The translations under genes and the position numbers were made by a program. Below are positions 8,820 through 18,216 of a stretch of DNA of 22,449 nt, one piece after another (within the stretch, counting starts at the first letter, position 1; each line of letters opens with the position of its first letter). Origin of the DNA: Folioceros fuciformis. Lineage: Eukaryota > Anthocerotophyta > Anthocerotopsida > Anthocerotales. The stretch is taken from contig JBNGIO010005990.1 in the NCBI GenBank assembly GCA_049999805.1, positions 1 through 22,449 on the forward strand, given 5' to 3'. The notes below the pieces were generated by a model, which saw only the letters and a list, made by a program, of their open reading frames with translations, was not told where the DNA came from and searched no databases.

Positions 8820-10820
8820 ATGATGGGGTCGCCCTCGCCGGGCCAGGGAGTGCGGACTTTCCTACGATTGGCGTGTATGTCTCTGTTCCTCATCGTGGTG
8901 TGGGGACGGATTGTTGGGCTCAGAGGGAGTGGCAGTTCTGCTGGAAGCAGCCCGGGCACAGGAATCAGGCGGTTGCTGGTTGAACAGGGGGAATTTGATG
9001 GGAAATCGGGTGAAACCGGAGGCCTTTGGCTGCCCTTGGGTGCTCCGACGCCCTCACAGAATTCAGCAGGGACTGACGCTGGCTCTTGCCAGCACGTGGG
9101 GCAGCACGAAGGGTACCCCGATTCTTGCTCCTTTGCTAGGGCACATGATGCCTGCAGATCGGGGAGTCTGATCGAGTATACCAGTTTGTATTACTGCTCC
9201 TGCTCGAGTGTGCCGGTTGTCGGCCTTGTGGTGTTTGTCATCTGGCTGGCAGCTCTGTTTTACATGCTGGGTAACACCGCTGCTGATTATTTCTGCTGCT
9301 CTCTGGAGAAGCTATCCAAGCTTCTACGTTTGCCTCCTACTGTGGCCGGAGTTTCTCTCCTCCCGTTGGGGAATGGAGCTCCTGATGTCTTCGCCAGCAT
9401 TGCAGCGTTTGTGGGGGCAGGAACTGGGGATGTTGGCCTTAACAGCGTTCTTGGGGGAGCAACTTTCGTGACCTCCGTGGTCATGGGGTCTGTGAGTCTG
9501 GTGATCGCAGGGTATAAGACTCCAAGTTTACTGAGGATTGACCGGTTCTCCTTCATCCGGGATGTTAGCTTTTTCCTCGTCACTCTCATGGCCTTGTTGG
9601 TCATTCTTCTCGTGGGGAAGATCTCGCTCTGGGGTGCTGCTGCTTATGTCTCCATCTATGTGGTGTACGGGATCTCGGTTGCAGTGCTGGAATTGAGGAA
9701 GAACGCCAGAAAGAAGCCAAGTTGGCAGACTATGGAGCCCTTGCTGACAGCCAAGGACTTCGACATCCCTCTGCTTCCTCCTGGTCCAAACCCTCGTGAT
9801 CAGGATGCTCCAGATTTTGACGGGGATGGTCTTTCGGTAGACCCAGAATTGGTTCGGGGATTCCCATCCTTTGTTCGTGGTGGGACTGTGGTGGACACAT
9901 CCTTGCCCCAGTGGAAGTGGGCGCCACATGTGGCCATCTACTCAGACCAGGGAACCATGAGGAGAGGACGGCCAGGCACCAGACCTCTATGGGGATGGAG
10001 TGAAGAGGAAACATTACCAGAGTTTGTGTGGTACACACCTCGAGGCCTGCTCTTCTACCTCATTGAGTGGCCGCTCTCATTGCCGAGACGCATGACCATT
10101 CCAATTGTGGAGGATGACCGCTGGTCTTCGCGGTTTGCAGTGACCAGTGCAACTCTGGCCCCAGTGCTCCTTGCTCTTGTGTGGGAAGGTGGAAACAGCT
10201 TCTCCATTCGAGAAAGCTGGCAGGTTCTCGGCGTAGCCACAGCTTCTGGGGCCGCCTTTGGGATAGCAGCACATTTCACCTTGACACCAGACCATCCACC
10301 TCGAAGGTTCTTGTTCCCATGGGTGTTGGGAGGCTTTGTCATGAGCATTGTGTGGTTTTATATCATAGCGAATGAGCTGGTTGCTGCACTGATAGCCTTG
10401 GGTGTTATACTCGAGATCGATGCTGCTATTTTGGGTCTCACAGTTCTAGCTTGGGGTAACTCCATCGGGGATCTCATGTCCAACATCGCCCTGGCTTGTC
10501 ACGGCGGGGATGGAGTACAAATAGCAGTCTCTGGGTGCTATGCAGGCCCCATGTTCAACACCTTGGTGGGGTTGGGTCTGTCCTTGCTTCTGGCTTCTTG
10601 GAAGGTATACCCAGCCTCATATCCTGTTCCCGATGACCACTCCATTTACTACACGCTGGGATTCCTAGTGGCGGGGCTGTTGTGGGCTCTATGGATTCTT
10701 CCCAAATCTGCCATGCAACCAAGCAAACAGCTTGGAATTGGCTTGTTAGTTCTGTATGTTACATTTCTAACCTTGCGTTTGAGTAGTGCTCTGGGAGTTC
10801 TCTCTATTGCTGGCCTATGA
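8820..10820 (+). CDS. CCX: Cation/calcium exchanger, CCX family (Ca2+:cation antiporter superfamily)
   Basis: A 666-codon frame without introns, starting at a doubled ATG (8820 and 8823). Two sodium/calcium exchanger domains are separated by a hydrophilic loop. The first alpha repeat, about residues 177-193, carries LLPLGNGAPDVFAS; the second, about 539-555, carries LAWGNSIGDLMSN. These GNGAPD and GNSxGD signatures bind the transported cation and are typical of CCX/NCKX-type exchangers. Many hydrophobic membrane segments flank them (for example 131-150, 248-266, 498-530 and 640-665). The central loop (about 294-405) is acidic and proline rich and may be regulatory. Residues 13-34 form an N-terminal hydrophobic segment, possibly a signal anchor, followed by a Cys-containing luminal stretch. 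Plant CCX proteins move Ca2+, K+ or Na+ across vacuolar or other endomembranes; the ion here cannot be read from sequence. Confidence 0.93.
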   Translation: MMGSPSPGQGVRTFLRLACMSLFLIVVWGRIVGLRGSGSSAGSSPGTGIRRLLVEQGEFDGKSGETGGLWLPLGAPTPSQNSAGTDAGSCQHVGQHEGYPDSCSFARAHDACRSGSLIEYTSLYYCSCSSVPVVGLVVFVIWLAALFYMLGNTAADYFCCSLEKLSKLLRLPPTVAGVSLLPLGNGAPDVFASIAAFVGAGTGDVGLNSVLGGATFVTSVVMGSVSLVIAGYKTPSLLRIDRFSFIRDVSFFLVTLMALLVILLVGKISLWGAAAYVSIYVVYGISVAVLELRKNARKKPSWQTMEPLLTAKDFDIPLLPPGPNPRDQDAPDFDGDGLSVDPELVRGFPSFVRGGTVVDTSLPQWKWAPHVAIYSDQGTMRRGRPGTRPLWGWSEEETLPEFVWYTPRGLLFYLIEWPLSLPRRMTIPIVEDDRWSSRFAVTSATLAPVLLALVWEGGNSFSIRESWQVLGVATASGAAFGIAAHFTLTPDHPPRRFLFPWVLGGFVMSIVWFYIIANELVAALIALGVILEIDAAILGLTVLAWGNSIGDLMSNIALACHGGDGVQIAVSGCYAGPMFNTLVGLGLSLLLASWKVYPASYPVPDDHSIYYTLGFLVAGLLWALWILPKSAMQPSKQLGIGLLVLYVTFLTLRLSSALGVLSIAGL

Positions 10821-11075
10821 CGATTGGTTTCCCGACCTGCATTCGTTTCACATTTGTGGAGAAATTAGTGAAGAGTAAAATTTGTGAAGAAAGACTTTAC
10901 TAGTCAAAAAATGGTGGTGACCACCAATACGACGGCAGAGCAGGTGCGCCTGTCGATGGTATCTAACCGAGCGAATCGTCTTCGTCGACTGCGTCTGCCG
11001 CTTCGAACTAGAGTTGTATTTACAGACCTTTCACTCTTTTAGGCTTGACGTTCTTGGAGTACAGCTATGGTAGTC
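10821..11075. other. Convergent 3' spacer between CCX and the USP gene
   Basis: About 255 bases shared by the 3' ends of two converging genes. No gene, hairpin or canonical AATAAA stands out. Confidence 0.5.
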
Positions 11076-12845
11076 TTATGTCGCATGCTTATGGCGAGCT
11101 TCTTCTGTTGCCAGTACTGGGACAGCTTTGGGCAGTTTCACAACAAGAAGGGGACATGGGCTGTTGTGGGATAAGTAGTCGCTTACACTTCCCAAGAATG
11201 TCCTGCGGAGAGTAGGCCTCAGGTTCGTCCTAACTGATCTTGCAAAACGTAAAGCAACGACTGAATGACCAAACATTGCATGTCTATGCTACGGTAACGC
11301 ACCTTGCCAGTGCTCCGCGATCATGGGAACCAACAACGACCGCGTCTGCTTTCAACGCCTTCAGACCTTGACAGACCTTAACTTCTGTCGGGCCTGGTAC
11401 AACCATACCAACACACTTGATCTGCAAAAATTCACACCAAAAATATGTTAGCTTCACATCAAGAAACAGATGAGATGCAAACCCTTTTCCTGCTTGCCTT
11501 GGTCCGATTTGTCGCGTACACCATGTACTTCTCCACCAGCTTCTCGCTTTCATCCAGGGCCTGTACCTCATCCTTGGAGCTGAGGTCCGGAGGAATATAC
11601 ACTTCCTCCACTCCAAAATTACCTGCGAGGGGCCTCGTTAGCCTGACATTTCTGGAGACCGAGCTGATGAAAGCGGGGACGTCTAATGGACCAGGATGTA
11701 CAAAATGCATCATTTGAATCTACCTGTGCCAAGACCTGTGACAGGAGACTGGATTGCCTGATGCACGTGATATATCACCACCTCATCTGATTCGTCGCAG
11801 AAATTCTCCAGGGCCCATTTGAAAGCATATACTGCCTGCAATCACAAATAATTTACAATGCTACATGTACCGAGCAATTGCAGAGTTCTGCTTCCTAGTA
11901 CTCAAGGACAAGAAGCTTGCCTCATCTGAATCGTCCACAGCAATGACAATCTTTCTCGGTGACCCTGAAGAGCTCAACGGATCATGCTGCTGGAGTTCGT
12001 CCGAATGTCGAACAATGACCAACGGACTTCTCACGTTATGCAGGACAAAGTCGCTTATGCTGCCTAAAAGAGTTCTGCGAAGTCCAAGAATCGCCTTGAG
12101 CTCAACGTTCAAAAACCTCAGCAAACATCGGGAGCTCCCAAAAAATCACAACCAAATCGAAGCACAGCACCTCGTGAGAATACCATATCCGTGGCTGCCA
12201 ACAACGACGGCATCTACCTCCAAGCGGTTGGCCTCATCAACTATCCAACTTCCAGCCTCACCTTTCACAACTTCACCTTCAGAAGATATCTGCCAATTCT
12301 TTCCAGTGAGGTCAGAGTTCAAAACTCTCAACAGTTTGTAGGCCATTTACAGAGATTGGAAGAGTCTTTCACCCCAGCTTGTTTCAGCTTCTCAAGATAC
12401 TTGGTCACCAGGACCTTAGACACCTCCGTATTCCTCCTCTCAGCAGCTTCCGACTCGCCAAGGGGACGCCCAAGCAAAAGTCCATACTCTGACAAAAGAA
12501 ATGATTCGAGCGTGTATACATCACCCATCTCCCCACATCCCTCTAAAGCAATACGCACCCAACACTTCTTCCCCGTGGACTCTATTTTGCTCTCCTCACA
12601 AGCCATGAGTTTCAAAGCCCTCTTCACCAAACCCCAAGCAACAACACATGGGCCAAATGCACGCCTCCATTCTCACCTGTGGCAACGTCAACAGAAGGCA
12701 GGGAATTTGCCCCAGCAAGCGGAGCTGCATGAAACACAATGACATGGTCCGTTTTGCGGAACAGGTTGCGAAAGGCCCATTCAAAAGCGTACGAGGACAC
12801 CTCGGTGCCATCCACAGCTACAATAATTTTCCTCCCTTGATCCAT
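11076..12845 (-). CDS. Tandem two-domain universal stress protein (USP-USP)
   Basis: Eight exons, giving 346 residues: 12845-12677, 12488-12373, 12289-12171, 12074-11921, 11835-11724, 11622-11498, 11421-11303 and 11202-11076. Two USP (UspA) folds are fused in one frame: residues 5-157 (KIIVAVDGTE to LVIVRHS) and 176-328 (KIVIAVDDSD to LLVVKLP), joined by a short Ser-rich linker. USP domains bind ATP or AMP and act as stress or metabolic sensors. Domain 1 has the full G-2x-G-9x-G-S loop (GSHGYGILTRTLLGS, 126-140). Domain 2 reads GSHDRG, with D299 replacing the second glycine. Exons 3 and 7 are both 119 nt with the same phases, so the halves arose by internal duplication. Intron 4 needs a GC-AG donor (GAG then GCAAGC), and intron 6 probably does too (AAG then GCAAGC; a GT alternative ends exon 6 at 11483 and adds five residues). 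Confidence 0.9.
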
Positions 12846-13070
12846 TGCAGATCGGACTACTCTACAGTCTGAATTCCAGATAACGCAATTTTGATCCAAG
12901 AAAGAACAGGATCTCCCTGCTCTGCTCCTCTCCACCTTCAGATAAGCTCACCACAAATCGCGCATTCCAGCGGTGCTACAGCGTCTTGCATATGATCTCG
13001 AGACACAGTCAACGAGCAACCACATAAGACGACGAGCAACAATTGATGCTACAGGTGCGATACGCAAGCC

Positions 13071-13076
13071 TTTATA
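13071..13076 (-). promoter_or_regulatory. TATA box (TATAAA) of the USP gene
   Basis: TATAAAGGC on the minus strand, 226 bases before the USP ATG, predicts a leader of roughly 195 bases. Confidence 0.5.
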
Positions 13077-13254
13077 AGCCTGGTGCTCGGTACAGTCAGG
13101 CAGCGATGAAGTGGCGGTAGGTCGCTGCATCCACGCGTCTTCTGTCCTCGTGACAAGGTCGCGTCCGTGTGAACGCGACCAACCACAGACGTACCGACAA
13201 GGTTCATCGGACGGCTGTGCTCAAACCTACGCAGATCTACACCGTTAAACTGTC

Positions 13255-13262
13255 GATCCGCT
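13255..13262 (+). promoter_or_regulatory. Histone octamer-like element (GATCCGCT)
   Basis: Matches 7 of 8 positions of GATCCGCG, the reverse complement of the plant histone octamer CGCGGATC, which supports S-phase expression. It lies 217 bases upstream of the H2A ATG. The mismatch and lack of further copies keep this tentative. Confidence 0.3.
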
Positions 13263-13478
13263 AGGAGCCTTGCCATTGGTGCACAATTTGAACATTTTGT
13301 GTTTAAATCGTGTGCTTCCCCCCGAGACGTCTTCATTCTCCGCTTCCGCGTTTCCGTCTTGCAAACTCTTCCTCGACCCTCTTGTCCAGTTCCGTTCCTG
13401 CTCTCGCCAAGCAGCTCGGCGCGCACGCTCGGCAGCCTCCTCAACTCATCGCATTCGGAGATCACACCAGGGCGCGCA

Positions 13479-13979
13479 ATGACAGGCAGAGGCAAGAGCT
13501 CAGGCAAGAAAGCGGTTTCCCGCTCAGCCAAGGCGGGCCTTCAATTCCCTGTGGGAAGAATTGCCCGATTTCTCAAGGCTGGCAAGTACGCAACCCGAGT
13601 GGGAGCGGGCGCCCCTGTCTACCTCGCCGCTGTGCTAGAGTATCTTGCTGCTGAGGTGATGCTACGCTCGACAATGCTGGAATTGCGAAGATGAAAATCT
13701 TCGTGTTTAGCGCTTGGTATTGTCGACGTTTTCTTGTTTCTCAAACCCCTCCTCGCGCAGGTGCTTGAGTTGGCTGGGAATGCGTCTCGCGACAACAAGA
13801 AGACAAGGATCGTCCCCCGCCACATTCAATTGGCAGTGAGGAATGACGAGGAACTGAGCAAGCTGCTCGGTTCCGTCACCATAGCTAACGGAGGGGTTTT
13901 GCCAAACATTCACTCTGTACTTCTGCCAAAGAAAACTGGAATTTCTGGAAAGGGAGGCAAATCATCCTCCGCCGAATAG
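13479..13979 (+). CDS. H2A: Histone H2A, canonical type, with one intron
   Basis: Two exons, 13479-13655 and 13761-13979, with a GT-AG intron after codon 59, giving 131 residues. The protein starts [11 protein letters not shown] and contains [20 protein letters not shown], the histone-fold signature of H2A. The acidic-patch residues ([13 protein letters not shown] and NDEELSKLL) and the docking segment [14 protein letters not shown] are intact. The C-terminus ends [10 protein letters not shown]: it lacks the SQ-E/D-hydrophobic motif of H2A.X and the SPKK motif of plant H2A.W, and the core is not H2A.Z-like, so it is a replication-type H2A. It packages DNA as an H2A-H2B dimer in the nucleosome. 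Plant core histone genes may have one intron at this kind of position. The gene is divergent from USP and convergent with alpha-tubulin. Confidence 0.96.
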
Positions 13980-14393
13980 ATCTGCAGGACTGCAGCTACT
14001 CTCACTAAATGGTGTTCTTGAACACCACCTCCTGGTGGAAACTTGTCATCTCGGCTCGAAATGTTAATGGTCGTGGCAGTTGGTGCACAAGGTGAGCTTT
14101 TCAGTTTAACAGGACAATGCATTGTCATCTGTCCAGAGACATGTGAAGACAGGTAGGAAGATCCTTGCGTTCAGCATGGCCAACTTATTATTGAGTCAAC
14201 AAAATTCATTCACTACCTACATCCTCCAAAACATTCAGCAAGTCATAAGGATTCCTACCGATGACGACCTAGATTGTTATATAATACGACATCCTGACTT
14301 TTATCATAAATAACCACCACCGCCACGTCGGGGCTCTCCTTCCCTGCTGTGAAATGGCTTGGGTTATCAAAACTAATAATGCCGCGCTTAGTG
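13980..14393. other. Convergent 3' spacer between H2A and alpha-tubulin
   Basis: About 414 bases holding both 3' ends. I looked on the minus strand for a further tubulin exon ending in Glu-Glu-Tyr-stop and saw none. No RNA gene or repeat was seen. Confidence 0.55.
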
Positions 14394-16243
14394 TCAGGGG
14401 CTGGAGAGCGAGCCTTCACCACTGTCTTCTCCAACTTCCTCATAATCCTTCTCCAGAGCGGCCAAGTCTTCGCGAGCTTCTGCAAACTCACCCTCTTCCA
14501 TTCCTTCGCCAACGTACCAATGCACAAAGGCCCGTTTGGCATACATCACGTCAAACTTACGATTGATCTGGGAAAACACTTCTGCCACCGCTGTGCTGTT
14601 ACTGATCATGCACACAGCTCTCTGCACCTTTGCCAAATCACCACCGGGAACAGCTGTCGGAGGTTGGTAGTTGATGCCACACTTGAACCCGGTTGGACAC
14701 CTGCCATGCCATCAAGAAAGCCCTTGTCATTCCCCTGATGTAGTACTCCACGCGAAAAGAGCACTGCAGGAGTTCAAGTACAAACCCAACGAAGGCTGAA
14801 ACGCTTACCAGTCTACAAATTGAACGCTACGCTTGGTCTTGATGGTTGCCACAGCTGATTGAACATCTTTAGGCGTTAAATCTCCTCGGTACATCATACA
14901 GCAGGCCATGTACTTGCCATGCCGTGGATCACACTTGACCATCATGGAAGCTGGCTCAAACACACTACTTGTGATCTCTGCTACTGAAAGGGCCTCGTGG
15001 TACGCCTTCACTGAGGATATGACGGGAGCATAAGATGAGAGCATAAAATGTATCCGAGGATATGGCACCAGGTTTGTTTGGAACTCTGTGATGTCCACAT
15101 TTAGTGCCCCATCGAATCTTAGTGATGTGGTCAATGAAGAGATGACCTGCGAAACGAGTCTATTCAAGTTTGAGTAAGTGGGCCTCTCAATGTCCAGCGA
15201 CTTCCTGCAAATGTCATAAATGGCCTCGTTGTCCAGGAGCACGGCAACATCTGTATGCTCTATCAAAGAATGTGTGGACAGGACGCTGTTGTAGGGTTCA
15301 ACCACAGCAGTAGACACCTGCCAGCAAGGAGAGACAGAACGTTCTCACGAGTTAGACAACTTCCTGGCAAGCCTGATCATCATTCACCAGAACTGATGGA
15401 TTACCTGTGGGGAAGGGTAGATGGTAAACGCCAACTTGGACTTCTTCCCGTAGTCCACAGACAAACGTTCCAACAACAGCGAGCCAAGACCTGAACCAGT
15501 TCCGCCTCCAACAGCATTGAAGACAAGGAAGCCTTGGAGGCCACTGCAGTTATCCGCTAGCTTCCTCACGCGGTCTAGGCACTTGTCCACAATCTCTTTA
15601 CCAACTGCATAACAGCAGAGGGGAAGACGTTCAGCTTGCACATTTCTCTTGGTCGCCACAAAATGAGATCCTGCCATGAAGAAGCTAACAGACCTGTGTA
15701 GTGACCTCGAGCGAAATTGTTGGCAGCATCCTCCTTCCCGGACATGAGCTGCTCAGGATGGAATAGCTGGCGGTAACTGCCAGTTCGGACCTCATCGATC
15801 ACTGTAGGTTCTAGATCAACAAGCACTGCTCGAGGAACGTGCTTCCCGGAACCAGTATTGCTGAAGAAAGTGTTGAAGGACTGCTCGGAACTTCCCAAGG
15901 CGCTTTCACTGCACCAAAGACCCGTACGAATGTCAGAGCTGCAACTTCAAACGACTGAGCTGCCGTCCCGCTCAGACTCTTTACGTACTTGCATTCCCCT
16001 CCAATGGCAAGCTGTAGGGCTTGTGCAATTCAAATATGCATCCTGCAAAGTAGCTCAGGTTGGCAAAAGCAGCTTTCAAAACAGACCATCAGGCCGACGG
16101 ATGACCGGACGCTGGGAAGGAGACACGTACTCAGTCATTTGGCCATTAGGCTGAATTCCGTGCTCCAGGCAGAAGAGCTCCCAGCAGGCGTTCCCGAGCT
16201 GAATGCCAGCCTGCCCGACGTGCAGGCTGATGATCTCTCTCAT
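14394..16243 (-). CDS. TUA: Alpha-tubulin, divergent paralogue without Lys40 and without C-terminal tyrosine
   Basis: Five exons, all GT-AG: 16243-16131, 15908-15694, 15604-15405, 15317-14809 and 14700-14394, giving 447 residues. It begins [22 protein letters not shown]. The GTP-binding loop GGGTGSG, the catalytic glutamate in the ITEFQTNL segment (near 254), and [12 protein letters not shown] identify alpha-tubulin rather than beta. Alpha- and beta-tubulin dimers polymerise into microtubules. The residue normally Lys40, the luminal acetylation site, is Ser40 (MTDES where MPSDK is usual). The C-terminus reads [15 protein letters not shown] and stops; the acidic tail with terminal EEY used for detyrosination is absent. 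Other conserved positions also differ ([20 protein letters not shown]). The frame is open throughout and all splice sites are standard, so it looks functional rather than a pseudogene. Confidence 0.96.
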
Positions 16244-16892
16244 CGAAACGTGTCAAACACGGCGGACTGTGCGGCAGGACTCGGATCCACTCCTACACCA
16301 CACCAGGTGCCGCGTTAGAGCGCACTTGCAGCTCGCAAGCCAAATGACCTAACGTCCAAGCAATTCCACCTAGCCACTCTCACTCCAGCTTAGCCAGCTT
16401 AGCAATGCTAGATAGATACCACAGGCCTCGGGCGCTCCACAGCCAGCATCAGGACAGAGTAGCCGGCCGCGATTCAGAGCAACAAAATTCGAAACAAGCA
16501 GAAGGAGAAAGCAAAGCGAGCATGAGGATGCCACAATTCACACACAGGGCAGAGTCAGTAAGCTGCGGACCAAGATCTGATGCCGATCTCGCGCTCTCCG
16601 TTGCCGAGCAGATAGCGGCCCCCTACTCTTCGCTTTCCTTTCTCAGGTGTAGAATGTCGCGCCTAAGAAAACAAACCGGCTCCGTCGCTGCTCTGTCCGT
16701 ACAACGGGACGGCGTGGGCTGCTAAACCGAGCTTCCAGGATGTTTGGCTTGTTACTTCGTCCTGTTTACCGGACCCGCGTAACTTGATGACCTAGCTTGG
16801 TTGCACAAGTCGTTTGAATCAAACAGTTGTTTACCGATCGTCTTAGTTTCGGGCGTCTCCAGAAGAATCGTTTCGTCTTTTCCCTCGTCCAG
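16244..16892. promoter_or_regulatory. 5' region of alpha-tubulin, no certain gene
   Basis: Sequence upstream of the tubulin start. A plus-strand frame of 106 codons (16405-16725) has no recognisable motif. No TATA box stands out on the minus strand. The right-hand part may contain the 5' end of the uncertain plus-strand gene that follows. Confidence 0.4.
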
Positions 16893-17642
16893 GAAGTCAA
16901 GTCACCCGCCCCAGAACGTGCCTTCGACTGCCGCCAAGAGGAAGCCGCCAACATCAACTTCTTTGAAGTTGAAGGAGAACGAGGCAAATGCGAGTTAGCA
17001 CTCATTAACCCGCCAAGTCTACGAGCGATGGCTGATTAAGCTTCTGGTGCAGGTGCTAGGGATGGGTGCAGAGGGAAAGAGGTAGAGGATGTTGAAAATG
17101 AGGCGGAAGCTACGCAGAAGGGCCCTACCTGGAATGAGCGAAGGAGGCACACAAACTGGTGAGCTGCCTACAAGAAGTCTTGATGTTGAATAAGGATAGG
17201 TTTGAGAAGAGTGAGTGGTGAGCTCGCTTCTCACAACAAGCGTACACTTGACTGGAGTTCGTGCCTGCGTAGGTGATGCCATCGGTTTCTATGGGTTTAT
17301 GGTAAATCTGGGAGATGATGCAGGTGCTGATGTGCAGATGACAGGAAACACGACCGATGGTGAGAAGAGGGACAGTTTTGTTTTCAAGCCAGAAGTTCCT
17401 GCTCCCGAAAAGTCAAGCAGGGGCTTCTTTCTCGAAGCTAAGAAGTCCTTCTAGTAGACCACCCTGAACAGCATGCACGAGTGGATTCAACGAATTTGCC
17501 TGCGATGTTTGTCGACAAGAACGAAGCAGGGATAAGAGCAACACAGAGCTCGACTCAGCCAACCAGGAAACGGACCAAAAAGCTTCTCAGCAAGTCAGGT
17601 GAAAGCTTGGATGATGCAGGATTCTCGAAGAGGGTGGAATGA
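16893..17642 (+). CDS. Possible multi-exon gene of unknown function, model incomplete
   Basis: Three segments look coding by frame and splice signals, but they do not join into one proven model. Segment A (to 16993, donor A|GTTAGC) encodes a basic Ser/Pro-rich stretch with AAKRKPPTSTSLKLKENE. Segment B (17053-17158, acceptor GTGCAG, donor TG|GTGAGC) follows in phase and reads EDVENEAEATQKGPTWNERR. Segment C (17455-17642, acceptor TTCTAG) ends PTRKRTKKLLSKSGESLDD and then a stop. Between B and C another frame reads DGEKRDSFVFKPEVPAPEK. No start codon is certain, and B to C directly creates a stop, so an exon is missing or the locus is degenerate. The composition suggests a small basic nuclear protein. 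I do not recognise the family. Confidence 0.3.
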
Positions 17643-18166
17643 AACACTATACTGTATGAGGGTTGCCTTAGGTTTAGTCGTGTGCCACGTATACAGAAAC
17701 TGGTTGCCCCGTTCCGGAGCTGACTGAGACGTGAACCAACACCCTGGCCTCATAGCTTCAGCTCATGTTCAGGTGCGTCCACGCATGCCACGCCAGTTCG
17801 GCAATTATCCCATACCACATCTGACACACCTTTTTTTACTCCTTTTTCTGAGGGTATCTTTCGGGTACATTGTCCTTTTAGGTGGGTTATTCCCCATGCA
17901 CATCCCGGATGACCTTGTGTTGCATTCGTTCGCATGTGGTGATCTGGCACCTTGAAAAATGCTCAACATTGTCTTGGTCCATTTCCAGAGTTATTGGTGC
18001 GTGTGAGTCTAGGGTTTTTCTAGGTTTTATTGCACTACCCAAACCTAAACTCTTCAAAATGGCCGTTTTCTGTGCGGATTTGGGGCATAGAAAAAATCGC
18101 CTAGTACAAAAGAAGTTGAAGAGAAACTCTATTCTTCCCACACAACATCCATCCCTACCTGGAGAG

Positions 18167-18216
18167 TTCTTGAGAAGAAGTATGCTGAATTTTCTTGAGA
18201 AGAAGTATGCTGAATT
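18167..18216. repeat. 25-bp direct duplication
   Basis: TTCTTGAGAAGAAGTATGC followed by TGAATT occurs twice in immediate succession with a 25-base offset. A period of 25 is not a multiple of three, so it argues against this stretch being conserved coding sequence. Confidence 0.8.

Larger units (their letters stand above)
12846..13478. promoter_or_regulatory. Divergent intergenic region between USP and H2A
   Basis: Some 633 bases contain the promoters of both genes. A minus-strand TATAAA serves the USP gene, and a near-octamer histone element lies nearer H2A. A minus-strand open frame of about 160 codons (13049-13531) crosses the H2A start and lacks any domain, so it is ignored. Confidence 0.6.

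Noticed and set aside
11865-12742. Plus-strand frames of 158 and 183 codons.
   Set aside because: Antisense shadows of the USP exons and introns; they cross verified splice junctions and carry no domain.
13049-13531. Minus-strand 160-codon frame over the H2A promoter and start.
   Set aside because: It overlaps the start of a certain gene and has no recognisable domain.
14394-16243. Alpha-tubulin as a pseudogene.
   Set aside because: Five exons join in frame with standard splice sites and the GTP-binding and catalytic residues are intact; only the tail and residue 40 are unusual.
16893-17642. Assignment of the orphan segments to sororin on the basis of a KEN-like motif and a FYGF-like stretch.
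   Set aside because: Both motifs are too short and lie in different frames; the C-terminal segment does not resemble the conserved sororin end as I recall it.
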